Assembly (NCBI GenBank): GCA_035654135.1
Contig: DASRXN010000118.1
Location: 1-38,967, forward strand
Length of the DNA stretch: 38,967 nt
DNA from: Fen-999 sp035654135
GTDB lineage: Bacteria > Pseudomonadota > Gammaproteobacteria > Burkholderiales > Rhodocyclaceae
Reading direction: 5' to 3'
Position 1 is the first letter of the stretch; the number at the start of each line of letters is the position of its first letter. A model generated the notes under the pieces. It ran no database searches and was not told the DNA's origin. It saw nothing but the letters and a program-made list of their open reading frames with translations. This document shows positions 31,909-38,967 of this stretch, piece by piece. The position numbers and the translations under genes are program-made.

Positions 31909-33528
31909 ATGAGCCGCCGCGCCTGGATTTTCGCCGCCCTGATCGCCTTCGCCCTCGTCTGGTTCGGCGTCCTCGACTACCGCAAACTGGTCAAGCCGGA
32001 CGAAGGCCGCTATGCCGAGATCCCGCGCGAGATGGCCGCCAGCGGGAATTGGCTGACACCCCGCCTGAACGGCATCAAATATTTCGAGAAGCCACCGCTG
32101 CAGTACTGGGCAACAGCCGCCGCGTTCACGGCCTTCGGTGAGAGCGAATGGACGGCACGCCTTTGGACGGCGGTCACAGGCTTCCTGGGTGTGATGCTGG
32201 CCTGGTTCGCCGGCCGCCGCCTGTTCGGTCCATCCGTCGGCATGCTGACCGCGCCGGTGCTGGCGAGCAGCCTGCTCTACCTGGCGATGGGGCACATCGA
32301 CACGCTCGACATGGGCTTCGCCTTTTTTCTCGAAGTCGCCGTGGTCGGCTTCCTGCTGGCTCAGGCAGGCGAACGACGGTGGATGATGATCGCTTGGGCC
32401 GGACTGGCGTTCGCCGTACTTTCCAAAGGCATCGCCGCGCTCGTGCTGACCGGAAGTACCGTCGTCCTCTACTCGCTGCTGACGCGCGATTTCTCCTGCT
32501 GGCGCCGTTTCGAATTCGCGCGCGGCGTGCCGCTTTTCCTGCTGATTGCAGCGCCCTGGTTCATCGCCGTGTCGCTCGCCAACCACGAGTTTCCGGGTTT
32601 CTTCTTCATCCACGAACATTTCGAGCGCTTTCTGACCAAGGTTCATAACCGCTACCAGCCGGCCTGGTACTTCATTCCCATCTTCCTGCTCGGCGCGCTG
32701 CCCTGGACGACACTCGCACTCCAGTCGCTGGCGCAGGCCTGGTCACGACGGCCGGCAACCACTTTCCAGCCGCGTCGCTTCCTGCTGCTCTGGTGCGCGG
32801 TGGTATTCGGCTTCTTCAGCGTCTCCAGTTCCAAGCTGCCCTCCTACATCCTGCCCCTGTTTCCGGCGCTGGCCCTGCTGCTGGCCGATATGCTGAACCG
32901 GATCAGCCGCCAGGCGCTGCTGGCGCATTTGGCAGCGATCGCTGCCGTGGCGCTCGCCGCACTGGTACTCGCCCCTGGCGTCGCCGAACGCGCCGACGAG
33001 ATCACGCCGCTCGAAATGGTCGGCGCCTATGCCGACTGGTTGACCATGGCGGCGGCGATCTGGCTGGCCGGCACGCTGGTCGCCATCGTGCTGACCTGGC
33101 GTAACCGCAAGACCGCCGCGATGCTTACGCTCGCCGTCGCCTCGCTGTTCGCCTGGCTCGGCGTGCTGCTCGGCCACGAGAATCTGAACCCGTCGAGTTC
33201 GGCCTATCAAGTCGCCATGAAGGTGAAGCCGCTGCTGGAGCCCGGAGTGCCCTTCTACAGCGTCCGCATGTACGACCAGACCCTGCCCTTCTACCTCCGG
33301 CGCACCGTCACGCTGGTCGAACATCAGGACGAGATGGCCTTCGGCCTCACGCAGGAACCGGGGAAATGGGTACCATCGGTAGATGAATTCAAGCGCCGCT
33401 GGAATGCCGATGCGGATGCCTTCGCCATCATGGAACCGGACCAATACGACGCCCTGCGCCGCGAGGGCTGGCCGATGATCGAAGTTGCCCGCGACACCCG
33501 CCGCGTGATCGTCAGAAAGACACCGTAA
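31909..33528 (+). CDS. arnT: ArnT-like lipid A 4-amino-4-deoxy-L-arabinose transferase
   Basis: GT83/PMT-fold glycosyltransferase of 539 residues that moves L-Ara4N from undecaprenyl phosphate to lipid A at the periplasmic face. Start at 31909; the frame is open upstream but only inside the Mth938-like gene. Family motifs: KPDEGRYAEIPREMAASGNW with the catalytic-type Asp-Glu, GIKYFEKPPLQYW, LSKGIAALVL, HEHFERFLTKVHNR, PAWYFIPIFLLGALPW and SSSKLPSYILPLFPALALLLAD. About twelve membrane segments precede a soluble C-terminal domain. Its stop overlaps the next start (TAATG). Confidence 0.92.
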   Translation: MSRRAWIFAALIAFALVWFGVLDYRKLVKPDEGRYAEIPREMAASGNWLTPRLNGIKYFEKPPLQYWATAAAFTAFGESEWTARLWTAVTGFLGVMLAWFAGRRLFGPSVGMLTAPVLASSLLYLAMGHIDTLDMGFAFFLEVAVVGFLLAQAGERRWMMIAWAGLAFAVLSKGIAALVLTGSTVVLYSLLTRDFSCWRRFEFARGVPLFLLIAAPWFIAVSLANHEFPGFFFIHEHFERFLTKVHNRYQPAWYFIPIFLLGALPWTTLALQSLAQAWSRRPATTFQPRRFLLLWCAVVFGFFSVSSSKLPSYILPLFPALALLLADMLNRISRQALLAHLAAIAAVALAALVLAPGVAERADEITPLEMVGAYADWLTMAAAIWLAGTLVAIVLTWRNRKTAAMLTLAVASLFAWLGVLLGHENLNPSSSAYQVAMKVKPLLEPGVPFYSVRMYDQTLPFYLRRTVTLVEHQDEMAFGLTQEPGKWVPSVDEFKRRWNADADAFAIMEPDQYDALRREGWPMIEVARDTRRVIVRKTP

Positions 33529-33899
33529 TGACCGCCGTCAGCTTTGCCCTCGTTCTCACCGGCGTGCTGCTCAACGCCGCCGCCCAGTTGCTGCTCAAGG
33601 CGGGCACCAACGCCGTCGGCCATTTCGAGTTCCATCTCGGCAACGTGCTGCCAGTCGGCCTCAAGCTCGCCTTCGAGCCGCATATCCTCGGCGGCCTCGC
33701 CTGCTATGTCGTCAGCGTTGTAGTCTGGATCATGGCGCTGTCGCGCGTGCCGGTCTCCATCGCCTATCCGATGCTCTCCATCGGCTACATCGTCAATGCG
33801 ATCGCCGCCTTCTACCTGTTCAACGAGCCGCTGGCCGGGCAGAAACTGCTCGGCATCGGTTTCATCGTCATCGGCGTCTGGCTGGTGGCCCGCTCATGA
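33528..33899 (+). CDS. SMR-family L-Ara4N-undecaprenyl phosphate flippase subunit, ArnE/ArnF-like
   Basis: Small membrane protein of 123 residues with four helices, of the small multidrug resistance fold (NAAAQLLLKAG in helix 1, MALSRVPVSIAYPMLSIGYIVNAI in the middle, GIGFIVIGVWLVARS at the end). In enterobacteria ArnE and ArnF form a heterodimer that flips L-Ara4N-undecaprenyl phosphate. Only one such gene is here, so it may act as a homodimer. It is coupled on both sides: the start overlaps the arnT stop and the stop overlaps the arnB start (ATGA). Confidence 0.85.
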   Translation: MTAVSFALVLTGVLLNAAAQLLLKAGTNAVGHFEFHLGNVLPVGLKLAFEPHILGGLACYVVSVVVWIMALSRVPVSIAYPMLSIGYIVNAIAAFYLFNEPLAGQKLLGIGFIVIGVWLVARS

Positions 33900-35011
33900 G
33901 CCAGCCATTCCTGCCCTTCACTCGCCCGAGCATCGACGAGGAAACCATCGCTTCCGTCGCCGACGTGCTGCGCTCCGGCTGGATCACCAGCGGACCGAAG
34001 GTGCAGGCCTTCGAAGCGGCACTCTCTGAATACTGCGGCGGCCGGACGGTACGCGCCTTCAACTCCGGCACGGCGACGCTGGAGGTCGCGCTGCGCCTGG
34101 CGAAAGTCAGCCGTGGCGACACGCCGATCACTACGCCGCTGACCTGGGTCGCCACGGCCAACGTTATTCTCGAAGTTGGCGCGACACCCGTGTTTGTCGA
34201 CGTCGATCCGCACACCCGCAACATCGATCTCGACAAACTGGACGCGACGATCACCTCGACCACCAAAGCCATCATTCCGGTCGACCTCGCCGGCCTGCCA
34301 GTCGACCGCCAGCGCCTCTACGAGATTGCGAACCAGCACGGCGTACGCGTGATCGAGGACGCCGCCCAGTCGCTCGGGGCCTCCTGGCATGGCAAGCCGA
34401 TCGGCGCGACGGGCGACTTCGTCTCCTTCAGCTTCCACGCCAACAAGAACCTCACCACCGGCGAGGGCGGCGCGCTGGTGCTGCCCGCCGACGTCGATCC
34501 CGCGCTCTGCGAACGCCTGCGCCTGCAAGGCGTACGCCGCTTTCCCGACGGCGGCATGGACGTCGACGTGCTCGGTGGCAAGTTCAACCTGACCGACGTC
34601 GCCGCCGCCATCGGCCTCGGCCAGATGAAGCGCCTCGCCGAATTCACCGAACGACGTCGCCATCTCGCCCGCCTGTACTTCGAGCGCATTGATTCTCGCC
34701 TCGGCCTCGAATTGCCGCCCACCGATTTCGAGCATTCCAACTGGCACATGTTCCAGCCACTACTGCCCAAAGGAACCGATCGCGGCGCCTTCGTCGCCGC
34801 CATGAAGGAGCGCGGCATCGGCGTCGGCGTCCATTACCCGGCACTGCACCTCTTCAGCCTCTACCGCCAGTTCGGCTTCAAGGAAGGCGACTTCCCGGTC
34901 GCCGAGGACATTGGCCGCCGCATCGTCACCCTGCCGCTATTCCCGGCCATGGCGAATGCCGACGTGGACCGTGTATGCTCAGCAGTTGCGGAAGTACTCA
35001 AGAAATCATGA
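33896..35011 (+). CDS. arnB: UDP-4-amino-4-deoxy-L-arabinose aminotransferase
   Basis: ArnB, 371 residues, DegT/DnrJ/EryC1/StrS aminotransferase that aminates UDP-4-keto-L-arabinose using glutamate. Features: GWITSGPKVQAFE, FNSGTATLEVALR, EDAAQSLGASWHGKPIG, the PLP Lys K184 in FSFHANKNLTTGEGGALV, and GIGVGVHYPALHLFSLYR near the end. Its stop overlaps the arnC start by ATGA. In this operon the aminotransferase follows the transferase and flippase genes, unlike the arnBCADTEF order of E. coli. Confidence 0.95.
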   Translation: MSQPFLPFTRPSIDEETIASVADVLRSGWITSGPKVQAFEAALSEYCGGRTVRAFNSGTATLEVALRLAKVSRGDTPITTPLTWVATANVILEVGATPVFVDVDPHTRNIDLDKLDATITSTTKAIIPVDLAGLPVDRQRLYEIANQHGVRVIEDAAQSLGASWHGKPIGATGDFVSFSFHANKNLTTGEGGALVLPADVDPALCERLRLQGVRRFPDGGMDVDVLGGKFNLTDVAAAIGLGQMKRLAEFTERRRHLARLYFERIDSRLGLELPPTDFEHSNWHMFQPLLPKGTDRGAFVAAMKERGIGVGVHYPALHLFSLYRQFGFKEGDFPVAEDIGRRIVTLPLFPAMANADVDRVCSAVAEVLKKS

Positions 35012-35946
35012 ACGCACCCGAAGTCTCCGTCATCATCCCGGTCTACAACGAGGAGGCCGGCCTTCAGGCCCTGTACGATCGCCTTTATCCGGCGCTCGAC
35101 GCGCTCGGCACTAGCTACGAGGTCGTCTTCATCAACGACGGCAGCCGCGACCGTTCCGCCGCCGTGCTGCGTGCGCAGTGGGAAAAACGGCCGGACGTGA
35201 CGCGCGTGATCCTGCTGGCGGCGAACGCCGGCCAGCACATGGCGATCATGGCCGGCTTCGAAAAATGCCGCGGCCGGATCGTCGTCACGCTCGATGCCGA
35301 CCTGCAGAACCCGCCCGAGGAGATCGGCAAGCTGGTCGCCAGGATGCGCGAGGGCTACGACTGCGTCGGCTCGATCCGCAAGGACAGGCACGACAGCGCA
35401 TTCCGCCGTTACGCTTCGAAAGCGATGAACCGGCTGCGCGAGCGTATCACCCACGTCAAGATGACCGACCAGGGCTGCATGCTGCGCGCCTACTCGCGCT
35501 CGGTCATCGATGCCATCAACAGCTGCGAGGAGGTCAATACCTTCATCCCTGCACTGGCCTACACCCTGGCGCAGAACCCGACCGAAATCGAGGTCGCCCA
35601 CGAGGAACGCCATGCCGGCGAATCGAAGTACTCGATCTACAGCCTGATCCGGCTCAATTTCGACCTGATGACCAACTTCTCGATCGTGCCGCTGCAGGCG
35701 TTTTCCATGACCGGCATCATCATCGCGCTGCTCTCAGCGTTTTTCGTCATCTTCCTGGTCGCCCGCCGCCTGATTCTCGGCCCGGAAGCCGAGGGCGTGT
35801 TCACCCTGTTCGGTGTCGCCTTCTTCCTGATCGGCGTGACGCTGTTCGGCGTCGGCATGCTCGGCGAGTACGTCGGCCGCATCTACCAGCAGGTACGTCA
35901 CCGGCCGCGCTACATCGTCGGTGCCATCATCGAGACGAAGGAATGA
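35008..35946 (+). CDS. arnC: Undecaprenyl-phosphate 4-deoxy-4-formamido-L-arabinose transferase
   Basis: ArnC, 312 residues, GT2 glycosyltransferase moving formylated L-Ara4N from UDP to undecaprenyl phosphate at the inner membrane. Start at 35008 overlaps the arnB stop. The catalytic domain contains VSVIIPVYNEEAG, INDGSRDRS, ANAGQHMAIMAGFE and LDADLQNPPEEI with the DxD. KMTDQGCMLRAY and HAGESKYSIYSLIRLNFDLM are typical of the ArnC/DPMS group. Two C-terminal membrane helices (about 230-255, 270-295) end in VGRIYQQVRHRPRY. Coupled to the next gene by ATGA. Confidence 0.95.
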   Translation: MNAPEVSVIIPVYNEEAGLQALYDRLYPALDALGTSYEVVFINDGSRDRSAAVLRAQWEKRPDVTRVILLAANAGQHMAIMAGFEKCRGRIVVTLDADLQNPPEEIGKLVARMREGYDCVGSIRKDRHDSAFRRYASKAMNRLRERITHVKMTDQGCMLRAYSRSVIDAINSCEEVNTFIPALAYTLAQNPTEIEVAHEERHAGESKYSIYSLIRLNFDLMTNFSIVPLQAFSMTGIIIALLSAFFVIFLVARRLILGPEAEGVFTLFGVAFFLIGVTLFGVGMLGEYVGRIYQQVRHRPRYIVGAIIETKE

Positions 35947-36845
35947 CTTCGGCGGTCGTCTTCGCCTACCACAATGTGGGCGTGCGCTGCCTGAAAGTGC
36001 TGCTGGCGCAGGGCATCTATGTCGCGCTGGTGGTCACCCACGAGGACAACCCGAACGAGAACATCTGGTTCGACAGCGTTGCGCGCACCGCCGCCGAATA
36101 CGGCATTCCGGTCGTGTCGCCCGGCGATCCAAACACGCCGGAATTCATCGCACGCCTACAGGCGATCCACCCCGATTTCCTGTTCTCGTTCTACTACCGG
36201 CAGATGTTGAAAGCGGAGATCCTTGCGACCGCCGCGCAAGGAGCCTACAACATGCACGGTTCGCTGCTGCCAAAATATCGCGGCCGGGTGCCGATCAACT
36301 GGGCGGTGCTGCACGGCGAAACCGAGACCGGCGCAACGCTGCACGAAATGGTCGAAAAGCCCGATGCCGGGCGTATCGTCGCCCGGCAGGCGGTACCCAT
36401 CCTGCCCGACGACACGGCCGGCGAAGTATTCGACAAGGTCGTGGTGGCCGCGGAGATGTGCCTCGTCGGCGTGTTGCCATCACTGACTTTAGGCACGGCC
36501 CCGCACGTAGCCATGGATCTCAAGGCGGGCAGCTACTTCGGCGGCCGCAAGGCGGAAGACGGCCGCATCGACTGGACGAAATCCGCGCAAGAAATCCACA
36601 ACCTCGTGCGCGCCGTGGCACCACCCTATCCGGGCGCGTTCTGCGACACGCCTGCCGGCCATCTGCGCGTCTTGCGTACAATACGGGCCGACGATGCGCC
36701 TGCCGGCAGTGGCCTGTTCGCGGCGGGCGACAGCATTTACGCACGTTGCAGCGACGGCAAGTGCCTGCGCGTGCTGGCGGCGGAAATGAACGGCCGCCCG
36801 CTATTGACGAGCGAACTCAAAAGACAATCCATTCCTCTCGGCTGA
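35943..36845 (+). CDS. arnA: UDP-L-Ara4N formyltransferase (N-terminal half of ArnA as a separate gene)
   Basis: Formyltransferase of 300 residues that N-formylates UDP-L-Ara4N with 10-formyl-tetrahydrofolate. The start at 35943 overlaps the arnC stop. Catalytic residues align with those of E. coli ArnA: N103 and H105 in YNMHGSLLPKYRGRVPINWA, and D141 in VEKPDAGRIV. The C-terminal OB-like part contains GGRKAEDGRIDWTKSAQEIHNLVRA and APPYPGAF. In E. coli the same protein continues into the decarboxylase; here it stops at 36845 and a second gene starts 6 nt on. The stop and downstream start look clean rather than frameshifted, so I read this as two genes. Confidence 0.93.
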   Translation: MTSAVVFAYHNVGVRCLKVLLAQGIYVALVVTHEDNPNENIWFDSVARTAAEYGIPVVSPGDPNTPEFIARLQAIHPDFLFSFYYRQMLKAEILATAAQGAYNMHGSLLPKYRGRVPINWAVLHGETETGATLHEMVEKPDAGRIVARQAVPILPDDTAGEVFDKVVVAAEMCLVGVLPSLTLGTAPHVAMDLKAGSYFGGRKAEDGRIDWTKSAQEIHNLVRAVAPPYPGAFCDTPAGHLRVLRTIRADDAPAGSGLFAAGDSIYARCSDGKCLRVLAAEMNGRPLLTSELKRQSIPLG

Positions 36846-36851
36846 ACCAAC

Positions 36852-37895
36852 ATGAAAAAAATCCTCATCCTCGGCGTCAATGGCTTCATCGGCCACCACC
36901 TGTCCCAGCGCATTCTCGACACCACCGACTGGGAGGTGTATGGCATGGACATGAATTCCGAGCGCGTTGCCGACCTGATGGTCAACCCTCGCTTCCATTT
37001 CTTCGAAGGCGACATCCTGGTCAACAAGGAGTGGATCGAATACCACGTCAAGAAGTGCGACGTGATCCTGCCGCTGGTCGCCATCGCCACGCCGGCCACC
37101 TACGTCAAGGAGCCGCTGCGCGTCTTCGAGCTCGACTTCGAAGCAAACCTGCCGATCATCCGCCAGGCAGTGAAGTACAAGAAGCGCGTGATTTTCCCGT
37201 CCACCTCGGAGGTCTATGGCATGTGCCGCGACCCCGAGTTCGATCCGGAAAACTCCGAGCTGATCCTCGGCCCGATCAACAAGCCGCGCTGGATCTACAG
37301 CTGCGCCAAGCAGATGATGGACCGAGTGATCCACGCCTACGGCCAGCAGGAAGGCCTGCAATACACCCTGTTCCGGCCCTTCAACTGGATCGGGCCCGGC
37401 CTCGATTCGATCCACACGCCCAAGGAAGGCAGCTCGCGCGTGATCACCCAGTTCCTCGGCCACATCGTGCGCGGCGAGCCGATCAAGCTGGTCGACGGCG
37501 GCACCCAGAAACGCTCCTTCACCTACGTCAGCGACGGCATTGACGCGTTGATGAAGATCATCGAGAACAAGGATGGCATCGCCAACGGCAAGATCTACAA
37601 CATCGGCAACCCGAAGAACAACTACTCGATCCGCGACCTCGCCGCGCTGATGCTCGACCTGGCGAAGCAGTATCCGGAATACGCCGAAAGCGTCGCCAAG
37701 GTGCAGGTGCTTGAAACCACCTCGGGCGAGTACTACGGCAAGGGCTACCAGGACACGCAGCACCGCGTACCGAAGATCGAGAACACCATGGCCGATCTTG
37801 GCTGGAAACCAAAGGTGACATTTGAGGATGCGCTACGCGGCATCTTTGAGGCTTATCGCGGCGACGTCGCCGAAGCGCGCAAGCTGATGGACTGA
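36852..37895 (+). CDS. arnA: UDP-glucuronate decarboxylase (C-terminal half of ArnA as a separate gene)
   Basis: Short-chain dehydrogenase-fold enzyme of 347 residues that oxidises and decarboxylates UDP-glucuronate to UDP-4-keto-L-arabinose. Rossmann motif GVNGFIGHHL at residues 8-17. Conserved residues are S119-E120 (PSTSEVYGMC), Y149 and K153 (IYSCAK), and R221 (KRSFTYVSDG), which match the catalytic set of the ArnA decarboxylase domain. Further ArnA signatures are RPFNWIGPGLDSIHTPKEGS and EYYGKGYQDTQHRVP. The ATG has no strong ribosome-binding sequence and lies 6 nt after the formyltransferase stop. Its stop overlaps the arnD start (TGATG). Confidence 0.95.
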   Translation: MKKILILGVNGFIGHHLSQRILDTTDWEVYGMDMNSERVADLMVNPRFHFFEGDILVNKEWIEYHVKKCDVILPLVAIATPATYVKEPLRVFELDFEANLPIIRQAVKYKKRVIFPSTSEVYGMCRDPEFDPENSELILGPINKPRWIYSCAKQMMDRVIHAYGQQEGLQYTLFRPFNWIGPGLDSIHTPKEGSSRVITQFLGHIVRGEPIKLVDGGTQKRSFTYVSDGIDALMKIIENKDGIANGKIYNIGNPKNNYSIRDLAALMLDLAKQYPEYAESVAKVQVLETTSGEYYGKGYQDTQHRVPKIENTMADLGWKPKVTFEDALRGIFEAYRGDVAEARKLMD

Positions 37896-38818
37896 TGGCG
37901 AAACTCGCACTCAAGATCGACGTCGACACCTACCGCGGCACGTTGATCGGCGTGCCGCGTCTGGTTGAGTTGCTGCGCCGCCACCAGGCCGGCGCTACGT
38001 TCCTGTTTTCGCTCGGCCCCGACCACACCGGTCGCGCTATCAAGCGCGTGTTCCGGCCCGGCTTCTTCGGCAAGGTATCGCGCACCTCCGTCGTCAGCCA
38101 CTACGGCATCAGGACGCTGATGTACGGCACGCTGCTGCCCGGCCCCGACATCGGCCGTCAATGCAAGGACATCCTGCTCGGCACCCGTGATGCCGGCTTC
38201 GAGGTCGGCATTCACTGCTGGGACCACGTCCGCTGGCAGGATGGCATCGAACATGCCGATGCCGCCTGGACCGCGAACGAAGTGAATCGCGCCGTCGAGC
38301 GCTTCACGGACATTTTCGGCGAAGCGCCGCACTGCCACGGCGCCGCCGGCTGGCAGATGAACGCCCATGCCCTGCGTCTGACACAGCGGACGGGACTTGC
38401 CTACGCCTCCGACTGCCGCGGCACCCATCCCTTCGTGCCGATCTGGAACGCGGAAATCGTTCTCTGCCCGCAATTGCCGACGACCCTGCCGACGCTGGAC
38501 GAAATGATCGGTATCGACGGCACCAGCGAAGAAAACGTCCACGAGCGCCTGCTCGCCATCACCGCCAACGTGCGTGACCACGTGTTCACGCTGCATGCCG
38601 AACTGGAAGGCATGAAACTTCTGCCGGTGCTTGAACGTCTGATCGAAGGGTGGCGGACACAAGGTTATGAGATCGTCGCCATGAACGACGTGGCCAGCCA
38701 TCTCAACGTCGCTGCGCTGCCGCGCCACGAAATGGTGCGTGGCGAAGTGCCCGGACGCTCCGGCACGCTGATGCTGCAAGGCGAAGAGTTTCTCTCATCC
38801 TGGAAAGAGGCTGCATGA
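37895..38818 (+). CDS. arnD: 4-deoxy-4-formamido-L-arabinose-phosphoundecaprenol deformylase
   Basis: ArnD, 307 residues, NodB-type polysaccharide deacetylase that removes the formyl group after transfer to undecaprenyl phosphate. The metal-binding start is LKIDVDTYRGT (D9, D11), with FEVGIHCWDHVRWQ, HCHGAAGWQMN, YASDCRGTHPF, PTLDEMIG and FTLHAELEGMK following, all family traits. Its stop overlaps the bcp start by ATGA. It is placed last among the pathway genes. Confidence 0.94.
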   Translation: MAKLALKIDVDTYRGTLIGVPRLVELLRRHQAGATFLFSLGPDHTGRAIKRVFRPGFFGKVSRTSVVSHYGIRTLMYGTLLPGPDIGRQCKDILLGTRDAGFEVGIHCWDHVRWQDGIEHADAAWTANEVNRAVERFTDIFGEAPHCHGAAGWQMNAHALRLTQRTGLAYASDCRGTHPFVPIWNAEIVLCPQLPTTLPTLDEMIGIDGTSEENVHERLLAITANVRDHVFTLHAELEGMKLLPVLERLIEGWRTQGYEIVAMNDVASHLNVAALPRHEMVRGEVPGRSGTLMLQGEEFLSSWKEAA

Positions 38819-38967
38819 ACGACCCCATTTCCGCCATCGGACTCAAGGTGCCTGATTTCTCGCTGCCAGCCACCGGCGGCGCGACTTTCACGCTATCGGC
38901 CCATGCCGGCCACCCGTTGGTGATCTACTTCTATCCGAAGGACAATACCCCCGGCTGTACCACCGAG
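38815..38967 (+). CDS. bcp: Thioredoxin-dependent peroxiredoxin Bcp, 3' cut by window end
   Basis: The first 51 residues of a peroxiredoxin of the Bcp/PrxQ type, continuing past the window. Visible motifs are GLKVPDFSLPATGG, VIYFYPKDNTPGCTTE with the peroxidatic Cys at residue 48. Start overlaps the arnD stop by 4 nt, so it is read with the arn genes. It reduces peroxides with thioredoxin; no direct link to lipid A modification is known to me. Confidence 0.92.
   Translation, partial: MNDPISAIGLKVPDFSLPATGGATFTLSAHAGHPLVIYFYPKDNTPGCTTE

Noticed and set aside
36840..36856. Frameshift or sequencing error joining the two ArnA halves
   Set aside because: The formyltransferase ends with a natural stop, and the decarboxylase has its own ATG at its Rossmann start. 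The two frames look like separate complete genes, though an error cannot be fully ruled out.

Overview
The window looks like chromosomal DNA of a betaproteobacterium, most likely of the Rhodocyclales group. This rests on gene content and order: petABC followed by sspA-sspB, dnaX-ybaB(ebfC)-recR, alaA-hom-thrC, an rnfABCDGE cluster, and a secretin/pseudopilin/ExeA/GspB locus. Most of the window is GC-rich. The first 7 kb is visibly more AT-rich. I see no insertion sequences, integrases, phage genes, CRISPR arrays or rRNA genes.

Layout. (1) 1-7.04 kb, plus strand: a type II secretion/type IV-pilus-like locus. It holds a secretin (cut at its 5' end) with a C-terminal cohesin-like domain, three pseudopilin-type proteins (the third with a degenerate prepilin motif), an orphan NarL/FixJ-type response regulator, an ExeA/GspA-like ATPase and a GspB-like protein. 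(2) 7.1-17.64 kb, minus strand: sspB, sspA, the cytochrome bc1 operon petABC, recR, ybaB, dnaX, a periplasmic Spy/CpxP-like protein, the 4.5S SRP RNA gene ffs, an alpha/beta hydrolase and comEC. (3) 17.7-27.4 kb, plus strand: pyrD, the six-gene rnf operon, nnr (NAD(P)H-hydrate repair), an EamA transporter, nadC, tRNA-Ser(GGA) and a 45-residue membrane ORF. (4) 27.4-31.4 kb, minus strand: alaA-hom-thrC, amino-acid biosynthesis. (5) 31.5 kb to the end, plus strand: a tightly coupled operon for 4-amino-4-deoxy-L-arabinose (L-Ara4N) modification of lipid A. Its order is an Mth938-like gene, arnT, one small SMR-type flippase subunit, arnB, arnC, a formyltransferase half of ArnA, a decarboxylase half of ArnA and arnD, with bcp (peroxiredoxin, cut by the window end) coupled behind.

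How the genes work together. The pet genes form the quinol:cytochrome c branch of respiration. Rnf couples NADH/ferredoxin electron transfer to ion transport. Nnr and NadC, directly downstream of Rnf, repair and make the same nicotinamide cofactor. The arn operon carries almost the whole L-Ara4N pathway after UDP-glucuronate: oxidation/decarboxylation, transamination, N-formylation, transfer to undecaprenyl phosphate, deformylation, flipping and transfer to lipid A. ArnA is encoded as two adjacent genes, and only one flippase subunit is present.

The observations I rate highest are: the cohesin-bearing secretin with a degenerate pseudopilin and an embedded response regulator; the split ArnA with a single SMR gene; a Val replacing the usual Ser/Thr in the flavinylation motifs of both RnfD and RnfG; and a recurrent -10-like TAGAAT/TACAAT hexamer placed 6-9 nt before the start codons of dnaX, nnr and pyrD, which would give leaderless or nearly leaderless mRNAs. 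Nothing here is clearly a wholly new system. Most of the window is recognisable core metabolism.
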